NCBI RefSeq assembly: GCF_000195635.1
Contig: NZ_GL882607.1
Coordinates: 1-45,884 of the forward strand
Source of the DNA: Bacteroides fluxus YIT 12057
GTDB lineage: Bacteria > Bacteroidota > Bacteroidia > Bacteroidales > Bacteroidaceae
Direction: 5' to 3'
DNA length: 45,884 nt
Shown here: one piece after another, positions 17,161-26,278 of the stretch
How positions within the stretch are numbered: the stretch's first letter is position 1
Layout: each line of letters opens with the position of its first letter
Program-made: the position numbers and the translations under genes
The notes under the pieces: model-generated
Seen by the model: the letters and a program-made list of their open reading frames with translations, nothing else
What the model was told of the DNA's origin: nothing
Databases searched by the model: none

Positions 17161-18222
17161 ATGAAGGTACTTGCTGTCAATCCGGGTTCTACATCGACCA
17201 AAATTGCCGTGTATAAGGATGAGACACCTCTTTTGGTGCGTAATATTCGCCATTCGGTAGATGAGTTATCCGGATTTCCCCGTATTATCGACCAGTTTGA
17301 ATTCCGTAAGAATCTGGTTATAGATGAACTGAAGGCCAATGATATACCTTTTGAGTTTGATGCCATTGTGGGCAGGGGAGGACTGTTAAAACCCATTCCG
17401 GGGGGCGTATATGAGGTGAATGATGCGATGTTGGATGATATTGCCCATGCCATGAGAAGCCATGCATGCAACTTGGGATGTCTGATTGCTTCCGAATTGG
17501 CTGCACTTCTTCCCGGTTGCCGTGCTTTTATCGCTGATCCCGGTGTAGTGGATGAGCTGGATGAGATAGCCCGTATCACAGGTTCGCCGTTAATGCCCCG
17601 CATTACTATCTGGCATGCTTTGAACCAACGTGCCATAGCTCGCCGTTATGCAGCGGAGAACAATACCCGCTATGAGGACTTGAATCTGATAATCTGTCAT
17701 CTGGGTGGCGGAATCTCTGTGGGTACGCATTGTCGCGGGCGTGCCATTGATGTGAACAATGCTCTTGACGGGGAAGGCCCTTTCTCGCCGGAACGTGCCG
17801 GAACTCTTCCTGCCGGCCAGTTGATAGATCTCTGTTACTCCGGCCGTTATACCAGGGATGAACTGAAGAAACGTATTTCCGGCCGTGCGGGACTGGCGGC
17901 TCACTTGGGTACTACGGATGTTCCTGCCATAGTTAAACGGATAGAGGAAGGGGACATGCATGCCGAACTGGTCTTGAATGCGATGATTTATCAGATTGCT
18001 CGAAGTGTGGGGGCGGCTTCCGTAGTCCTTTATGGTAAGATAGATGCCATTCTGTTGACGGGTGGCATGGCACATTCGGAATATATCATTTCCAGGTTGC
18101 AAGAGCGTATCTCTTTTCTCGCTCCCGTTCATGTCTATCCCGGTGAGGATGAGTTGGAAGCGTTGGCGTTGAACGCTTTGGGCGCTTTACGCGGAGAATT
18201 GCCAATACAAGTTTACCAATAA
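17161..18222 (+). CDS. buk: Butyrate kinase-family protein
   Basis: A 353-residue acetokinase-family enzyme. The ATP/phosphate motifs are visible: NPGSTSTKIAVY (residues 7-18), CHLGGGISVGTH, and LTGGMAHSEYI near the C-terminus. It transfers phosphate from acyl-phosphate to ADP, giving the free acid and ATP. Length is usual for Buk (about 350-360). Operon partner of ptb just upstream; no acyl-CoA dehydrogenase or crotonase genes are nearby, so the source of the acyl-CoA is elsewhere. Confidence 0.92.
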   Translation: MKVLAVNPGSTSTKIAVYKDETPLLVRNIRHSVDELSGFPRIIDQFEFRKNLVIDELKANDIPFEFDAIVGRGGLLKPIPGGVYEVNDAMLDDIAHAMRSHACNLGCLIASELAALLPGCRAFIADPGVVDELDEIARITGSPLMPRITIWHALNQRAIARRYAAENNTRYEDLNLIICHLGGGISVGTHCRGRAIDVNNALDGEGPFSPERAGTLPAGQLIDLCYSGRYTRDELKKRISGRAGLAAHLGTTDVPAIVKRIEEGDMHAELVLNAMIYQIARSVGAASVVLYGKIDAILLTGGMAHSEYIISRLQERISFLAPVHVYPGEDELEALALNALGALRGELPIQVYQ

Positions 18223-18295
18223 TAAAAAAGAGGTGTCTTTGGGGAGTGGTCATTTATGAGAAGGGATAGTGTGATTTTCATAGTTCACAATAATT

Positions 18296-18446
18296 GCTTA
18301 AATTCTAAACTTTTTGGATCAAAAAGTCCCTTCAAAGAAAATTTTCTCATATCTTTGTCACTGTGTTAAGTTAATAAATTGATTAAGGTCGATTTTTGAC
18401 TGTTTCGGATCGGAAAGTATGGGGGTACTTTCCGATCTTTTTTTTT
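18296..18446 (+). ncRNA. Possible small RNA with promoter and terminator
   Basis: TATCTTTG at about 18351-18358 is a consensus -7 box. About 50 bp later a 12-bp perfect stem GATCGGAAAGTA / TACTTTCCGATC (18408-18419 / 18426-18437) is followed by nine T (18438-18446). A transcript of ~80 nt without an ORF would result. No good -33 box is seen (an ACTTTTT-ggatc-AAAAAGT hairpin lies there). The hairpin could instead just terminate buk, 190 bp upstream. Confidence 0.4.
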
Positions 18447-18497
18447 ATCCAAAAAGGCGGGAAGTTGATTTTCTGCTGTTTTTGCTTGTGGACTTTG

Positions 18498-18532
18498 ACA
18501 AAAAGAAAGCCCGGCAGGATATCTGTCGGGCT
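18498..18532 (-). terminator. Terminator of pnp
   Basis: On the minus strand AGCCCGACAG / CTGCCGGGCT (18508-18532) pairs with a 4-5 nt loop and is followed by TTTCTTTTT. It lies 27 bp after the pnp stop codon. Confidence 0.8.
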
Positions 18533-18558
18533 TAATATAATAAGGAAGAAGAGTTATC

Positions 18559-20703
18559 TTATCTCTTCTCGCTTCTTTCTTGTCTTTCGGGTCTTGGCAA
18601 CAAAACCTTGCGGGAAAGTTTGAATTTACCGGTTTTGGGATCAATATCGAGTAACTTCACGTCAATCTCGTCACCTTCCTTGATTCCGGCTTCCTCCACT
18701 GTTTCCAGACGTTTCCAATCGATTTCTGAGATATGGAGCAAACCGTCTTTGCCCGGCAGGAACTCAACGAATGCACCGTAAGGCATGATAGAACGTACTT
18801 TGCCTTTATAGACTTCGCCTACTTCGGGTACTGCTACGATACCTTTGATAATACGCATTGCATCATCGATACTTTTTTTGTTGGTTCCGGCAATCTCGAT
18901 TCTACCGATGTTGTCCACTTCTTCAATCGTAATGGTTGCACCGGTTTCTTCCTGCATACCTTGAATGATTTTTCCGCCCGGGCCGATTACAGCGCCAATG
19001 AATTCTTTGGGAATAGTCATTGTTTCAATACGCGGAGCATGTGGCTTCAAGTCTTCACGAGGTTCTGCAAGGCATTCGGTAATTTTACCCAAAATGTACT
19101 CACGGCCTTCCTTGGCTTGCAGCAATGCTTTTTCCAGAATTTCGTATGACAGACCATCTACCTTGATATCCATTTGGGTAGCTGTGATACCGTCTTTGGT
19201 TCCGGTTACTTTGAAGTCCATATCGCCCAAGTGGTCTTCGTCTCCGAGAATGTCGGACAATACGGCATATTTGTCTTCGCCTGCATTTTTAATCAATCCC
19301 ATTGCGATACCTGACACCGGTTTCTTGATTTTAACACCGGCGTCCATCAGTGCCAGAGTTCCGGCACATACGGTAGCCATGGAAGAAGAACCGTTGGATT
19401 CGAGGATATCGGAAACTACGCGTACTACATACGGATAGTCAGCAGGAATTTGTCCTTTCAAGGCACGCCATGCCAAGTGACCGTGACCGATCTCACGACG
19501 GCCTACACCACGCTGCGCTTTGGCTTCACCGGTAGAGAACGGAGGGAAGTTGTAGTGCAACAGGAAACGCTCTTTTCCATGTTCCAATACATCGTCGATA
19601 ATCTTTTCGTCCAACTTTGTCCCTAAAGTGACAGTGGATAATGACTGTGTTTCACCACGTGTGAAGATGGCGGAACCGTGAGGTCCGGGCAGGTAGCTGG
19701 TTTCACACCAGATAGGACGGATTTCAGTGGTCTTGCGCCCGTCGAGACGCTTGCCTTCGTCAAGGATAGAACGACGCATGGCTTCTTTTTCTACGTCATG
19801 GTAGTAACGGTCAATGAGCGGAGCCTTTTCTTCCAGTTCTTCTTCGCTGAATTGTGCTTTGAATTCTTCGCGGATAGCGTCAAAGGCATCCATGCGTTCG
19901 TGTTTGTTCTTGTTGCCTGAAGCGGCAATGGCATAAGCTTTTTCGTAGCAAGCGTCGTGAACGGCCTTGCGAAGTTCCTCATCGTTCACTTCATGGCAGT
20001 ATTCACGTTTTACGGTAGAACCGACTTCTTCAGCCAATTCCATCTGAGCCTTGCACTGAATCTTGATAGCTTCGTGTGCTGCTTTCATGGCTTCCAGTAA
20101 ATCGCGTTCTGAAACTTCGTCCATCTCACCTTCTACCATCATGATATTCTCATAGGTAGCACCTACCATAAGATCCATATCTGCTTTTTCCAACTGTTCG
20201 AAAGTCGGGTTAATAACGAACTGTCCGTCGATACGTGCAACGCGTACTTCTGAAATCGGTCCGTTGAACGGAATATCTGAAACAGCCAAGGCAGCAGAAG
20301 CTGCGAGACCTGCCAAAGCATCCGGCATATCAACTCCATCTGCTGAGAAGAGGATGATATTTACATATACTTCTGCGTGAAAATTATCGGGGAATAAAGG
20401 GCGGAGAGCACGGTCAACAAGACGGCAAGTGAGGATTTCATAATCAGAAGCGCGACCTTCACGCTTTGTGAAACCGCCTGGGAAACGTCCGAATGCGGAG
20501 AATTTTTCTTTGTACTCTACCTGTAACGGCATAAAATCTGTTCCGGGAACTGCGTCCTTGGCGGCACAAACAGTAGCTAAAAGCATGGTGTTGCCCATAC
20601 GAAGCATTACAGAACCGTCTGCCTGTTTTGCCAGCTTTCCCGTTTCGAGCGTGATGGTTCTGCCATCAGGAAGCTCGATCGTCTTAACAATTGGGTTAAT
20701 CAT
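18559..20703 (-). CDS. pnp: Polyribonucleotide nucleotidyltransferase (PNPase)
   Basis: A 714-residue protein with two RNase PH domains (N-terminal from [19 protein letters not shown], second with [16 protein letters not shown] and [18 protein letters not shown]), an all-alpha linker, a KH domain ([15 protein letters not shown], about 590) and a C-terminal S1 domain ([20 protein letters not shown]). It degrades RNA 3' to 5' with phosphate and is part of RNA turnover in the cytoplasm. Length is normal and all domains are complete. The upstream gap is shared with the divergent lipoprotein gene. Confidence 0.97.
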   Translation of the reverse strand: MINPIVKTIELPDGRTITLETGKLAKQADGSVMLRMGNTMLLATVCAAKDAVPGTDFMPLQVEYKEKFSAFGRFPGGFTKREGRASDYEILTCRLVDRALRPLFPDNFHAEVYVNIILFSADGVDMPDALAGLAASAALAVSDIPFNGPISEVRVARIDGQFVINPTFEQLEKADMDLMVGATYENIMMVEGEMDEVSERDLLEAMKAAHEAIKIQCKAQMELAEEVGSTVKREYCHEVNDEELRKAVHDACYEKAYAIAASGNKNKHERMDAFDAIREEFKAQFSEEELEEKAPLIDRYYHDVEKEAMRRSILDEGKRLDGRKTTEIRPIWCETSYLPGPHGSAIFTRGETQSLSTVTLGTKLDEKIIDDVLEHGKERFLLHYNFPPFSTGEAKAQRGVGRREIGHGHLAWRALKGQIPADYPYVVRVVSDILESNGSSSMATVCAGTLALMDAGVKIKKPVSGIAMGLIKNAGEDKYAVLSDILGDEDHLGDMDFKVTGTKDGITATQMDIKVDGLSYEILEKALLQAKEGREYILGKITECLAEPREDLKPHAPRIETMTIPKEFIGAVIGPGGKIIQGMQEETGATITIEEVDNIGRIEIAGTNKKSIDDAMRIIKGIVAVPEVGEVYKGKVRSIMPYGAFVEFLPGKDGLLHISEIDWKRLETVEEAGIKEGDEIDVKLLDIDPKTGKFKLSRKVLLPRPERQERSEKR

Positions 20704-20845
20704 AAAAAATGTTTTATATCTATTTTTCTTTCAAAATTCGTGCAAAGATACATAATTTATTCGTGTAAAATGGTGGGAATGAGATAAAAAGTTTGTATTT
20801 AGTTGTTTTTTGCAGTTTTCTATGCGGAAGATACAAGGAAAATGC

Positions 20846-20875
20846 TTTGACTAAACTTGAAAAGACGTATATTTG
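20846..20875 (+). promoter_or_regulatory. Promoter of the thioredoxin-fold lipoprotein, long leader
   Basis: TTTG (20846-20849) and TATATTTG (20868-20875) are separated by 18 bp, a textbook Bacteroides promoter. The start codon is ~150 bp further on, so the mRNA should have a long leader. That leader begins with a small hairpin (CAACTT-tac-AAGTTG at about 20880) and holds no ORF of note. Confidence 0.65.
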
Positions 20876-21031
20876 CAGGCAACTTTACAAGTTGGGACTG
20901 TGTCGGAATTCCGTCTTTTAGGATACGGAGCATCCAGTGGAAGAGTGAGTGGAGATGATGTGGAAGCGGAGAAATAGAGGCAGCCGGATATGAAAAATAC
21001 ATTAAGGATAAAACAAAACTAAAGATACGGT

Positions 21032-22183
21032 ATGAAGAAAATCTTTTTTATGGCACTTGCCGCAGTCGCTTTAAGTGCATGTAATTCCGAACCGAAATTC
21101 AAGGTGGAAGGTGAAGTCTCGGGCGCTGACGGTAAGATGCTTTATTTGGAGGCTTCGGCTTTGGAAGGTATTGTTCCTTTGGATTCTGTGAAATTGAAGA
21201 GTGGCGGTTCGTTTGCCTTTAAGCAGGTACGTCCTGTTTCCCCCGAATTTTATCGTTTGCGGGTAGATGACAAGGTTATCAATTTTTCGATAGATTCTAC
21301 GGAGACTGTTCAGATAAGTGCCCCTTACACGGATTTTGCTACAGCCTATACGGTAGAGGGGTCTCCAAACTGTACAAAAATAAAGGAGTTGACAATGAAG
21401 CAAATGCAGCTTCAGAACAAGGTCAACGTGTTGCTTCAGTCCATGCAGGGGCATAAAATAGGGGCTGATGTGTTCGAGGATAGTCTTGCCGCTTTGTTGA
21501 AGAGTTATAAGGATGAAGTGAAGATCAACTATATTTTTGCTGCTCCCAATACGGCGGCTGCTTATTTTGCCTTGTTTCAGAAGTTGAACAACTATTTGAT
21601 ATTTGACCCGTTGAACAGTAAAGATGACATCAAGTGTTTTGCTGCCGTAGCAACCAGCCTGAATAACTATTATCCTCATGCTGACCGCTCCAAGAATCTG
21701 TATAATATTGTAATAAAGGGAATGAAGAATACCCGTACCCCGCAACAAAAGGTGGTGGAAATTCCTGAAGAAGCCATATCTGAAACGGGAGTGATTGATA
21801 TCAGTCTGCGTGATATGAAAGGCAATGTCCGTAAATTAAGCGAATTGAAAGGTAAGGCGGTTATTTTGGATTTTACTATTTACCAGAGTGCGGTGTCTGC
21901 TTCCCACAACTATATGTTGCGTGATTTGTATGACAAGTATGCCGGCCAGGGTTTGGAAATCTATCAGGTGTCTTTGGACGCTGATGAACATTATTGGAAA
22001 ACTACCGCCGATAATTTGCCTTGGGTTTGCGTGCGTGACGCTAACGGCATTTATTCGTCGGTGGCTGCCTCTTATAATGTACAGGGAGTTCCTTCTCTGT
22101 TCCTCATCAATAAAAATAATGAGTTGAGTGCTCGCGGTGAAAACGTTAAGGATTTGGAAGCAGCAGTGAAATCTCTACTGTAA
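21032..22183 (+). CDS. DUF4369/TlpA-like thioredoxin-fold lipoprotein lacking CxxC
   Basis: A 383-residue lipoprotein (signal ALSAC, Cys16). The N-terminal part (about 20-120) looks like DUF4369 (FKVEGEVSGADGKMLYLEAS), the middle is helical, and residues ~240-383 form an AhpC/TlpA-like thioredoxin fold (KGKAVILDFTIYQSAVSASH, NVQGVPSLFLINKN with the cis-proline loop). The position that normally reads WCxPC reads YQSAVSA, so both redox cysteines are absent. It cannot act as a classic thiol oxidoreductase; a binding or structural role is more likely. Probably periplasmic side of a membrane. Confidence 0.82.
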   Translation: MKKIFFMALAAVALSACNSEPKFKVEGEVSGADGKMLYLEASALEGIVPLDSVKLKSGGSFAFKQVRPVSPEFYRLRVDDKVINFSIDSTETVQISAPYTDFATAYTVEGSPNCTKIKELTMKQMQLQNKVNVLLQSMQGHKIGADVFEDSLAALLKSYKDEVKINYIFAAPNTAAAYFALFQKLNNYLIFDPLNSKDDIKCFAAVATSLNNYYPHADRSKNLYNIVIKGMKNTRTPQQKVVEIPEEAISETGVIDISLRDMKGNVRKLSELKGKAVILDFTIYQSAVSASHNYMLRDLYDKYAGQGLEIYQVSLDADEHYWKTTADNLPWVCVRDANGIYSSVAASYNVQGVPSLFLINKNNELSARGENVKDLEAAVKSLL

Positions 22184-22237
22184 CATGTTATAAATTAGAA
22201 GTTTTCTTTTAAATATGTTACAAAGCAGTGTTTTTTG

Positions 22238-22269
22238 CTTGACACACATTGTTTAAAAGTCTATCTTTG
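22238..22269 (+). promoter_or_regulatory. Promoter of greA
   Basis: CTTG (22238-22241) and TATCTTTG (22262-22269) are 20 bp apart. Transcription should start near 22276, leaving a leader of ~100 nt that contains a terminator-like hairpin before the ribosome-binding site AGGAGG. Confidence 0.65.
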
Positions 22270-22288
22270 CAAAAGGAAATCGAAAAGA

Positions 22289-22325
22289 GGGTTCCAGCAT
22301 GCTGACCATGTTGGAATTCTTTTTT
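22289..22325 (+). terminator. Terminator-like hairpin in the greA leader
   Basis: GGGTTCCAGCATG (22289-22301) pairs with CATGTTGGAATTC (22307-22319) over 13 positions including G-U pairs, with a 5-nt loop, and is followed by six T (22320-22325). It sits between the greA promoter and its start codon. It could end most transcripts as a ~50-nt leader RNA and so regulate greA. Confidence 0.6.
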
Positions 22326-22374
22326 GTTTATAGTACCATTAAAAACTAAATAATATTATAAGGAGGAAAAAAGT

Positions 22375-22839
22375 ATGGCTTATATGTCAGAAGAAGGCTA
22401 CAAAAAATTGATGGCCGAACTGAAACACTTGGAGACGGTAGAACGTCCCAAGATCTCAGCAGCAATTGCTGAAGCACGTGATAAGGGTGACTTGTCGGAA
22501 AACGCCGAGTATGATGCCGCTAAAGAAGCGCAAGGTATGCTTGAAATGAAAATCAATAATTTGAAACTGACGATAGCGGATGCCAAGATTATTGATGAAT
22601 CCAAATTGAAGACGGACTCTGTGCAGATTCTTAATAAGGTAGAACTGAAGAACGTAAAAAACGGCATGAAGATGGTTTATACCATTGTTTCTGAAAGTGA
22701 AGCTAACTTGAAAGAAGGCAAAATTTCTGTAAATACCCCCATTGCTCAAGGTTTGCTTGGCAAGAAGGTAGGTGATGTGGCAGAAATAAAGGTGCCGCAG
22801 GGTGTGATTAACCTGGAAGTAGTGAACATATCATTTTAA
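22375..22839 (+). CDS. greA: Transcription elongation factor GreA
   Basis: A 154-residue protein with the N-terminal coiled coil (LKHLETVERPKISAAIAEAR, DKGDLSENAEYDAAKEAQGM with the acidic tip D/E residues) and the C-terminal FKBP-like domain (GKISVNTPIAQGLLGKKVGD). It binds RNA polymerase's secondary channel and stimulates cleavage of backtracked RNA. A perfect AGGAGG lies upstream. Probably co-transcribed with the HIT gene, 54 bp downstream. Confidence 0.97.
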   Translation: MAYMSEEGYKKLMAELKHLETVERPKISAAIAEARDKGDLSENAEYDAAKEAQGMLEMKINNLKLTIADAKIIDESKLKTDSVQILNKVELKNVKNGMKMVYTIVSESEANLKEGKISVNTPIAQGLLGKKVGDVAEIKVPQGVINLEVVNISF

Positions 22840-22893
22840 TTGATGAGGCAGGTCTGCATGCGGGCTTGCCTTATTTTATAATTACATAGAGCT

Positions 22894-23286
22894 ATGGCAA
22901 CAATATTCAGCAGAATTATCGCAGGTGAAATACCTTGCTACAAGGTAGCGGAGAATGACAAGTTCTTTGCTTTTTTAGACATTAATCCGTTGGTGAAAGG
23001 TCATACGTTGGTTGTTCCCAAACAGGAGGTGGATTATATCTTCGATTTAAGTGACGAAGATTTGGCTGCAATGCACGTGTTTGCGAAGAAGGTGGCGCTT
23101 GCCGTCGGTAAAGCTTTTCCTTGTAAGAAAGTAGGTGAGGCCGTATTGGGACTGGAAGTTCCCCATGCGCATATACACTTAATCCCAATGCAGAATGAGA
23201 AGGATATGCTTTTCTCCAATCCGAAGTTGAAGTTGACGGATGAAGAATTCAAAGCGGTGGCCGAAGCTATTCGCGCGGCATTTTAA
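22894..23286 (+). CDS. HIT-family hydrolase (HinT-like)
   Basis: A 130-residue protein with the histidine triad HAHIHLIP (His91, His93, His95) and the N-terminal FSRIIAGEIPCYKV signature. The family hydrolyses nucleoside phosphoramidates and aminoacyl-AMP. Length and motif are complete; the in vivo substrate is not known. Confidence 0.93.
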   Translation: MATIFSRIIAGEIPCYKVAENDKFFAFLDINPLVKGHTLVVPKQEVDYIFDLSDEDLAAMHVFAKKVALAVGKAFPCKKVGEAVLGLEVPHAHIHLIPMQNEKDMLFSNPKLKLTDEEFKAVAEAIRAAF

Positions 23287-23316
23287 AGGGTTTATTTTCC
23301 TCCTCCAAATAAACAG

Positions 23317-23349
23317 TAGCGGGAACTGAATATGATTCAATTCCCGCTA
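23317..23349. terminator. Bidirectional terminator between HIT gene and manC
   Basis: TAGCGGGAAcTGAAT at 23317 pairs with ATTCAaTTCCCGCTA ending 23349, with a 3-nt loop and one mismatch. It lies between convergent genes. Confidence 0.7.
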
Positions 23350-23389
23350 TTTCTTGTCTTATGCCTTTCTCGGCTATTATTGTTCGTGT

Positions 23390-24475
23390 TTAGATGTAGT
23401 CTTCTCCCAGTTTGATTTGCGTATCGTTTACGTATTTACGGATGGCATGTTCTTCATCTTTCTTGCAGATGAGCAATACATTGTCCGATTCGGCAACCAG
23501 ATAACCTTCCAGGCCGTCAATGACTGCAAGCTTATTGCTTGGCAATACTACGATGTTGTCTTTGCTGTTGTATAGCAATGATTGGCATTTCAAGGTTACA
23601 TTGTCATTGTCGTCTTTTCCAGATAAGTCATAGAGAGACCCCCATGTGCCTAAGTCGGACCAGCCAAAGTCGCCTAATGATACATAAACATTATCGGCTT
23701 TTTCCATGATTCCGAAATCAATGGATACATTCGGGCAGGCAGGGAAGTTTTCATTTATGAATTTCTTTTCCTCAGAAGTACCATATATACCGCTGCCTGG
23801 AGCTAATTTGGATGCCAATTCGGGAAGAAGTGTTTCACATGCTTTGATGATTGTATTGACATTCCACATGAAGAGTCCCGAGTTCCAGTAGAATTCTCCA
23901 CTTTCTACAAAAACTTTTGCTAATTCAAGTTCCGGTTTTTCCGTGAAGGTTTTTACTTTATAGAAATTATCACCGGCAGATTCGGCTATCTGTATATAGC
24001 CGTAACCGGTTTCGGGGCGGTTGGGCTTAATGCCGAGAGTCAATAGCTTGTCTGTTTGTGAAACGAAGGACAAACCTTTTTCGATAGCGGCAAGAAATTC
24101 ACCTTCTTTTAAAATAAGGTGGTCTGAAGGAGCCACTACAATGTTGGCGTTCGGATTCAAGGCGCGTATGTGATAGGCTGCCCATGCGATGCAGGGGGCT
24201 GTATTTCTGCGCGTCGGTTCCAGTAATATTTGTTCGGGACTAAGTTGGGGAAGTTGTTCTTTTACAAGATCAGCGTACAAATCATTTGTAACGATTAGTA
24301 TGTTTTCTACGGGTATTACCTTACTGAAGCGGTCAAAGGTCTGCTGCAGCAATGAACGTCCTGTACCAAAAAAATCCAAAAATTGTTTAGGAAGTGTCTT
24401 GCGGCTGAACGGCCAGAAGCGGCTACCGATCCCTCCGCCCATAATTACACAGAAATTATCCTTATTGGTTACCAT
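23390..24475 (-). CDS. manC: Mannose-1-phosphate guanylyltransferase
   Basis: A 361-residue nucleotidyltransferase. The N-terminal signature GGGIGSRFWPFSRKTLPKQF is the GDP-mannose pyrophosphorylase motif, followed by EPTRRNTAPCIAWAA and FTEKPELE. It makes GDP-mannose from mannose-1-phosphate and GTP, for glycan synthesis. There is no C-terminal isomerase domain, so it is the short, single-function type. Starts at MVTNKDNF; no glycan genes are adjacent. Confidence 0.92.
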   Translation of the reverse strand: MVTNKDNFCVIMGGGIGSRFWPFSRKTLPKQFLDFFGTGRSLLQQTFDRFSKVIPVENILIVTNDLYADLVKEQLPQLSPEQILLEPTRRNTAPCIAWAAYHIRALNPNANIVVAPSDHLILKEGEFLAAIEKGLSFVSQTDKLLTLGIKPNRPETGYGYIQIAESAGDNFYKVKTFTEKPELELAKVFVESGEFYWNSGLFMWNVNTIIKACETLLPELASKLAPGSGIYGTSEEKKFINENFPACPNVSIDFGIMEKADNVYVSLGDFGWSDLGTWGSLYDLSGKDDNDNVTLKCQSLLYNSKDNIVVLPSNKLAVIDGLEGYLVAESDNVLLICKKDEEHAIRKYVNDTQIKLGEDYI

Positions 24476-24578
24476 GTTATTTGTTTTAAAAGTTTCTGCT
24501 AATGTACGGCATATTTTATAAACAAGGAATGGTTGAGTGATGTTTTCTCTTTTTTTTCGTCTTTTTTTTTGAAAAGTA

Positions 24579-24608
24579 TTGCAAGTTTAGAAAAAAGCCG
24601 TATCTTTG
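24579..24608 (+). promoter_or_regulatory. Promoter of tRNA-Leu
   Basis: TATCTTTG at 24601-24608 with TTGC at about 24579-24582, 18 bp apart. The tRNA 5' end is 25 bp further on. Confidence 0.6.
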
Positions 24609-24632
24609 CACCGCAATTGAGAAATCAATGAT

Positions 24633-24719
24633 GCCCAGATGGCGGAATCGGTAGACGCGCTGGTCTCAAACACCAGTGGATTCACTTCCATCCCGGTTCG
24701 ACCCCGGGTCTGGGTACCA
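24633..24719 (+). tRNA. tRNA-Leu (anticodon CAA), integration site
   Basis: An 87-nt class II tRNA. The acceptor arm GCCCAGA pairs with TCTGGGT, the anticodon stem CTGGT/ACCAG holds loop CTCAAAC (anticodon CAA, reading UUG), there is a long variable arm (TGGATTCACTTCCA), the T arm is CCCGG-TTCGACC-CCGGG, and the 3' end ACCA is encoded. The last ~16 nt (24704-24717) are the core shared with two copies downstream, so the integrated element rebuilds the tRNA 3' end. Confidence 0.95.
24704..24717 (+). other. Left core site (attL) in tRNA-Leu
   Basis: CCGGGTCTGGGTAC, part of the T arm and acceptor of the tRNA; identical to 37519-37532. Confidence 0.88.
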
Positions 24720-24721
24720 AT

Positions 24722-24757
24722 AAACCCTGATAATCGACTGATTGTCAGGGTTTTTCC
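24722..24757 (+). terminator. Terminator-like hairpin after tRNA-Leu, carried by element 1
   Basis: AAACCCTGA (24722-24730) pairs with TCAGGGTTT (24745-24753) and is followed by TT. It starts three bases after the tRNA. Because it lies inside the core copy, it belongs to the element's left end and replaces the native tRNA terminator. Confidence 0.7.
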
Positions 24758-24769
24758 TTTCTGTAAGGC

Positions 24770-24787
24770 GTACTAAATGTGTACTGA
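24770..24787 (+). repeat. Element 1 left arm-type repeat
   Basis: GTACTAAATGTGTACTGA; matches 17 of 18 bases of 37389-37406 near the other end, same orientation. A further GTGTACTTTT copy lies at about 24808-24817. Probably an integrase or excision-factor binding site. Confidence 0.65.
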
Positions 24788-24956
24788 GCGACAAAAACAA
24801 GAATAGAGTGTACTTTTGTGGTTTTCATCCTTTCATCTTTATGATTTCTTAACTCTTATGCATTCTTTTCTGTCTTATTATTGCTGATGTTTTCTCGGAA
24901 AATGCGATTTCCACCTTATATTTGTATCTGAGAAAAAAATTATATAAGGTACAGTT

Positions 24957-25865
24957 ATGGAAAATCATATAGAAACCAATTTTAGAGAGATACAGAAGAT
25001 ATTAGATAGTTGCGTATCGCATGGCTATAAAACTAAAGTAGATGCACTATTTTTAAAGCGTGAATATCTGACACAGGCTCAGCTAAAGGATTATTTGCGG
25101 CAGGAAATTTTCCGTGTTACCGAAAATATAGTAGCCATTCAGCAAAAATACCGTGTCGTGCGTGATATTGTACAGGATATGGATGTTCCCGATTTTTTGT
25201 GGGAAAGCGGTTATTTTGAGGACTTAAACTCTAATGAGAGGAAAAAGTACATCGTTTTCCGCTGTTCTGATTTTGATATGGACGCATATTTGCATGAACC
25301 GTCTTGCTATGATGAACGACTTCCCTATTTTTCCATCATTGTTAGCCTTGTGGTACTTTCCAAGTATTTGTACTTTCTGCAAGAACAGGAAAGCAAATAC
25401 TATACAGATTCTATTGTCTCCCAAGAACAAGTCTTGCCAAAAGAAAAAGATGAAAGTGTAGAAACCACTCCAGCCAAGATTGTGGGTAAAAGCAATCCCT
25501 TCAAATCCACTTTGAAAGCCAATGAAATCAAACTTCTGACTGAATGTGTGAACGAAGCGAATATGTTTACTACTACTGTCAGCACCAAAATACTTACCGA
25601 TTTTTTCAACTGTAAGTTGGACGGTGTATTGAAAGTTAATAATACCCGTCTGTTGGCTTACCTAATGATGCAACTCAGCTGTTATAACTACATCGTTTAT
25701 GAGTGGCAGTCAGTTATAGCAAACAACAAGTTGATATTGAAGAAGATAAAAGGAGAACCGCTTACACGCACTGACTTGTCGAGTGCGACAGACCAGGCGA
25801 AGAACATCTATCCGAAAGGATATGAAATTATAGACAAATACATCAAACAACTGCAAAAAGGTTGA
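24957..25865 (+). CDS. Protein of unknown function, element 1
   Basis: A 302-residue soluble protein, rich in charged residues, with predicted helices. No motif I recognise. There is a low-complexity Ser/Thr/Lys linker near 150-190 (KEKDESVETTPAKIVGKS) between an N-terminal region and a C-terminal region (LTECVNEANMFTTTVSTKIL). A TATATTTG promoter box (24917-24924) lies 33 bp upstream. First gene inside the left end; its position suggests a role in control of excision, but that is inference only. Confidence 0.6.
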   Translation: MENHIETNFREIQKILDSCVSHGYKTKVDALFLKREYLTQAQLKDYLRQEIFRVTENIVAIQQKYRVVRDIVQDMDVPDFLWESGYFEDLNSNERKKYIVFRCSDFDMDAYLHEPSCYDERLPYFSIIVSLVVLSKYLYFLQEQESKYYTDSIVSQEQVLPKEKDESVETTPAKIVGKSNPFKSTLKANEIKLLTECVNEANMFTTTVSTKILTDFFNCKLDGVLKVNNTRLLAYLMMQLSCYNYIVYEWQSVIANNKLILKKIKGEPLTRTDLSSATDQAKNIYPKGYEIIDKYIKQLQKG

Positions 25866-25948
25866 GCATAGATTGAACGCTCAAACAAAGGTCAATTAGA
25901 CTTCATTTTCAACCTCTTAACTTTGCTCCCGTTAACACAAAAGACGAG

Positions 25949-25958
25949 GGTGCGCACC
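25949..25958. promoter_or_regulatory. GGTGCGCACC palindrome before the HTH gene
   Basis: A perfect 10-bp palindrome, GC-rich in an AT-rich 125-bp gap, 33 bp before the HTH start codon. Possible operator. Confidence 0.35.
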
Positions 25959-25990
25959 TTCATATTGTTTCACCTAAAATCCCAAACGAT

Positions 25991-26278
25991 ATGGAAAAAG
26001 ACTTGGAGTTAAGAGTTTCCGAACTCGAAAAGATGTTGTTCCTTTCAAAGAACGTGCTTAGCTTCGATGAAGCGAGCAGGTTCTTGAACCTTTCTAAAAG
26101 TTACCTGTACAAGCTGACTTCGGGTAACTTGATACCCCATTACAAGCCGCAGGGCAAAATGCTTTATTTTGAAAAGGCTGAGCTGGAAGCATGGTTGCGT
26201 CAGAACCCGGTGAAGACGCAGGCGCAGATAGAGCAGGAAGCGCAGAAGTATATCCTTAACCGTCCTCTAAAGAAATAA
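25991..26278 (+). CDS. Helix-turn-helix protein, excisionase-like (HTH_17)
   Basis: A 95-residue protein. Residues ~20-70 form a winged helix-turn-helix of the MerR/Xis type (LSFDEASRFLNLSKSYLYKL, then HYKPQGKMLYFEKAELEAWL). Such proteins in Bacteroides elements act as excision factors or regulators. The stop codon overlaps the next start by one base (TAATG), so it is coupled to the ATPase gene. Confidence 0.8.
   Translation: MEKDLELRVSELEKMLFLSKNVLSFDEASRFLNLSKSYLYKLTSGNLIPHYKPQGKMLYFEKAELEAWLRQNPVKTQAQIEQEAQKYILNRPLKK

Noticed and set aside
24957..25865. RteC-like regulator
   Set aside because: Size and place would fit, but I could not align characteristic RteC segments, so it is left as unknown.
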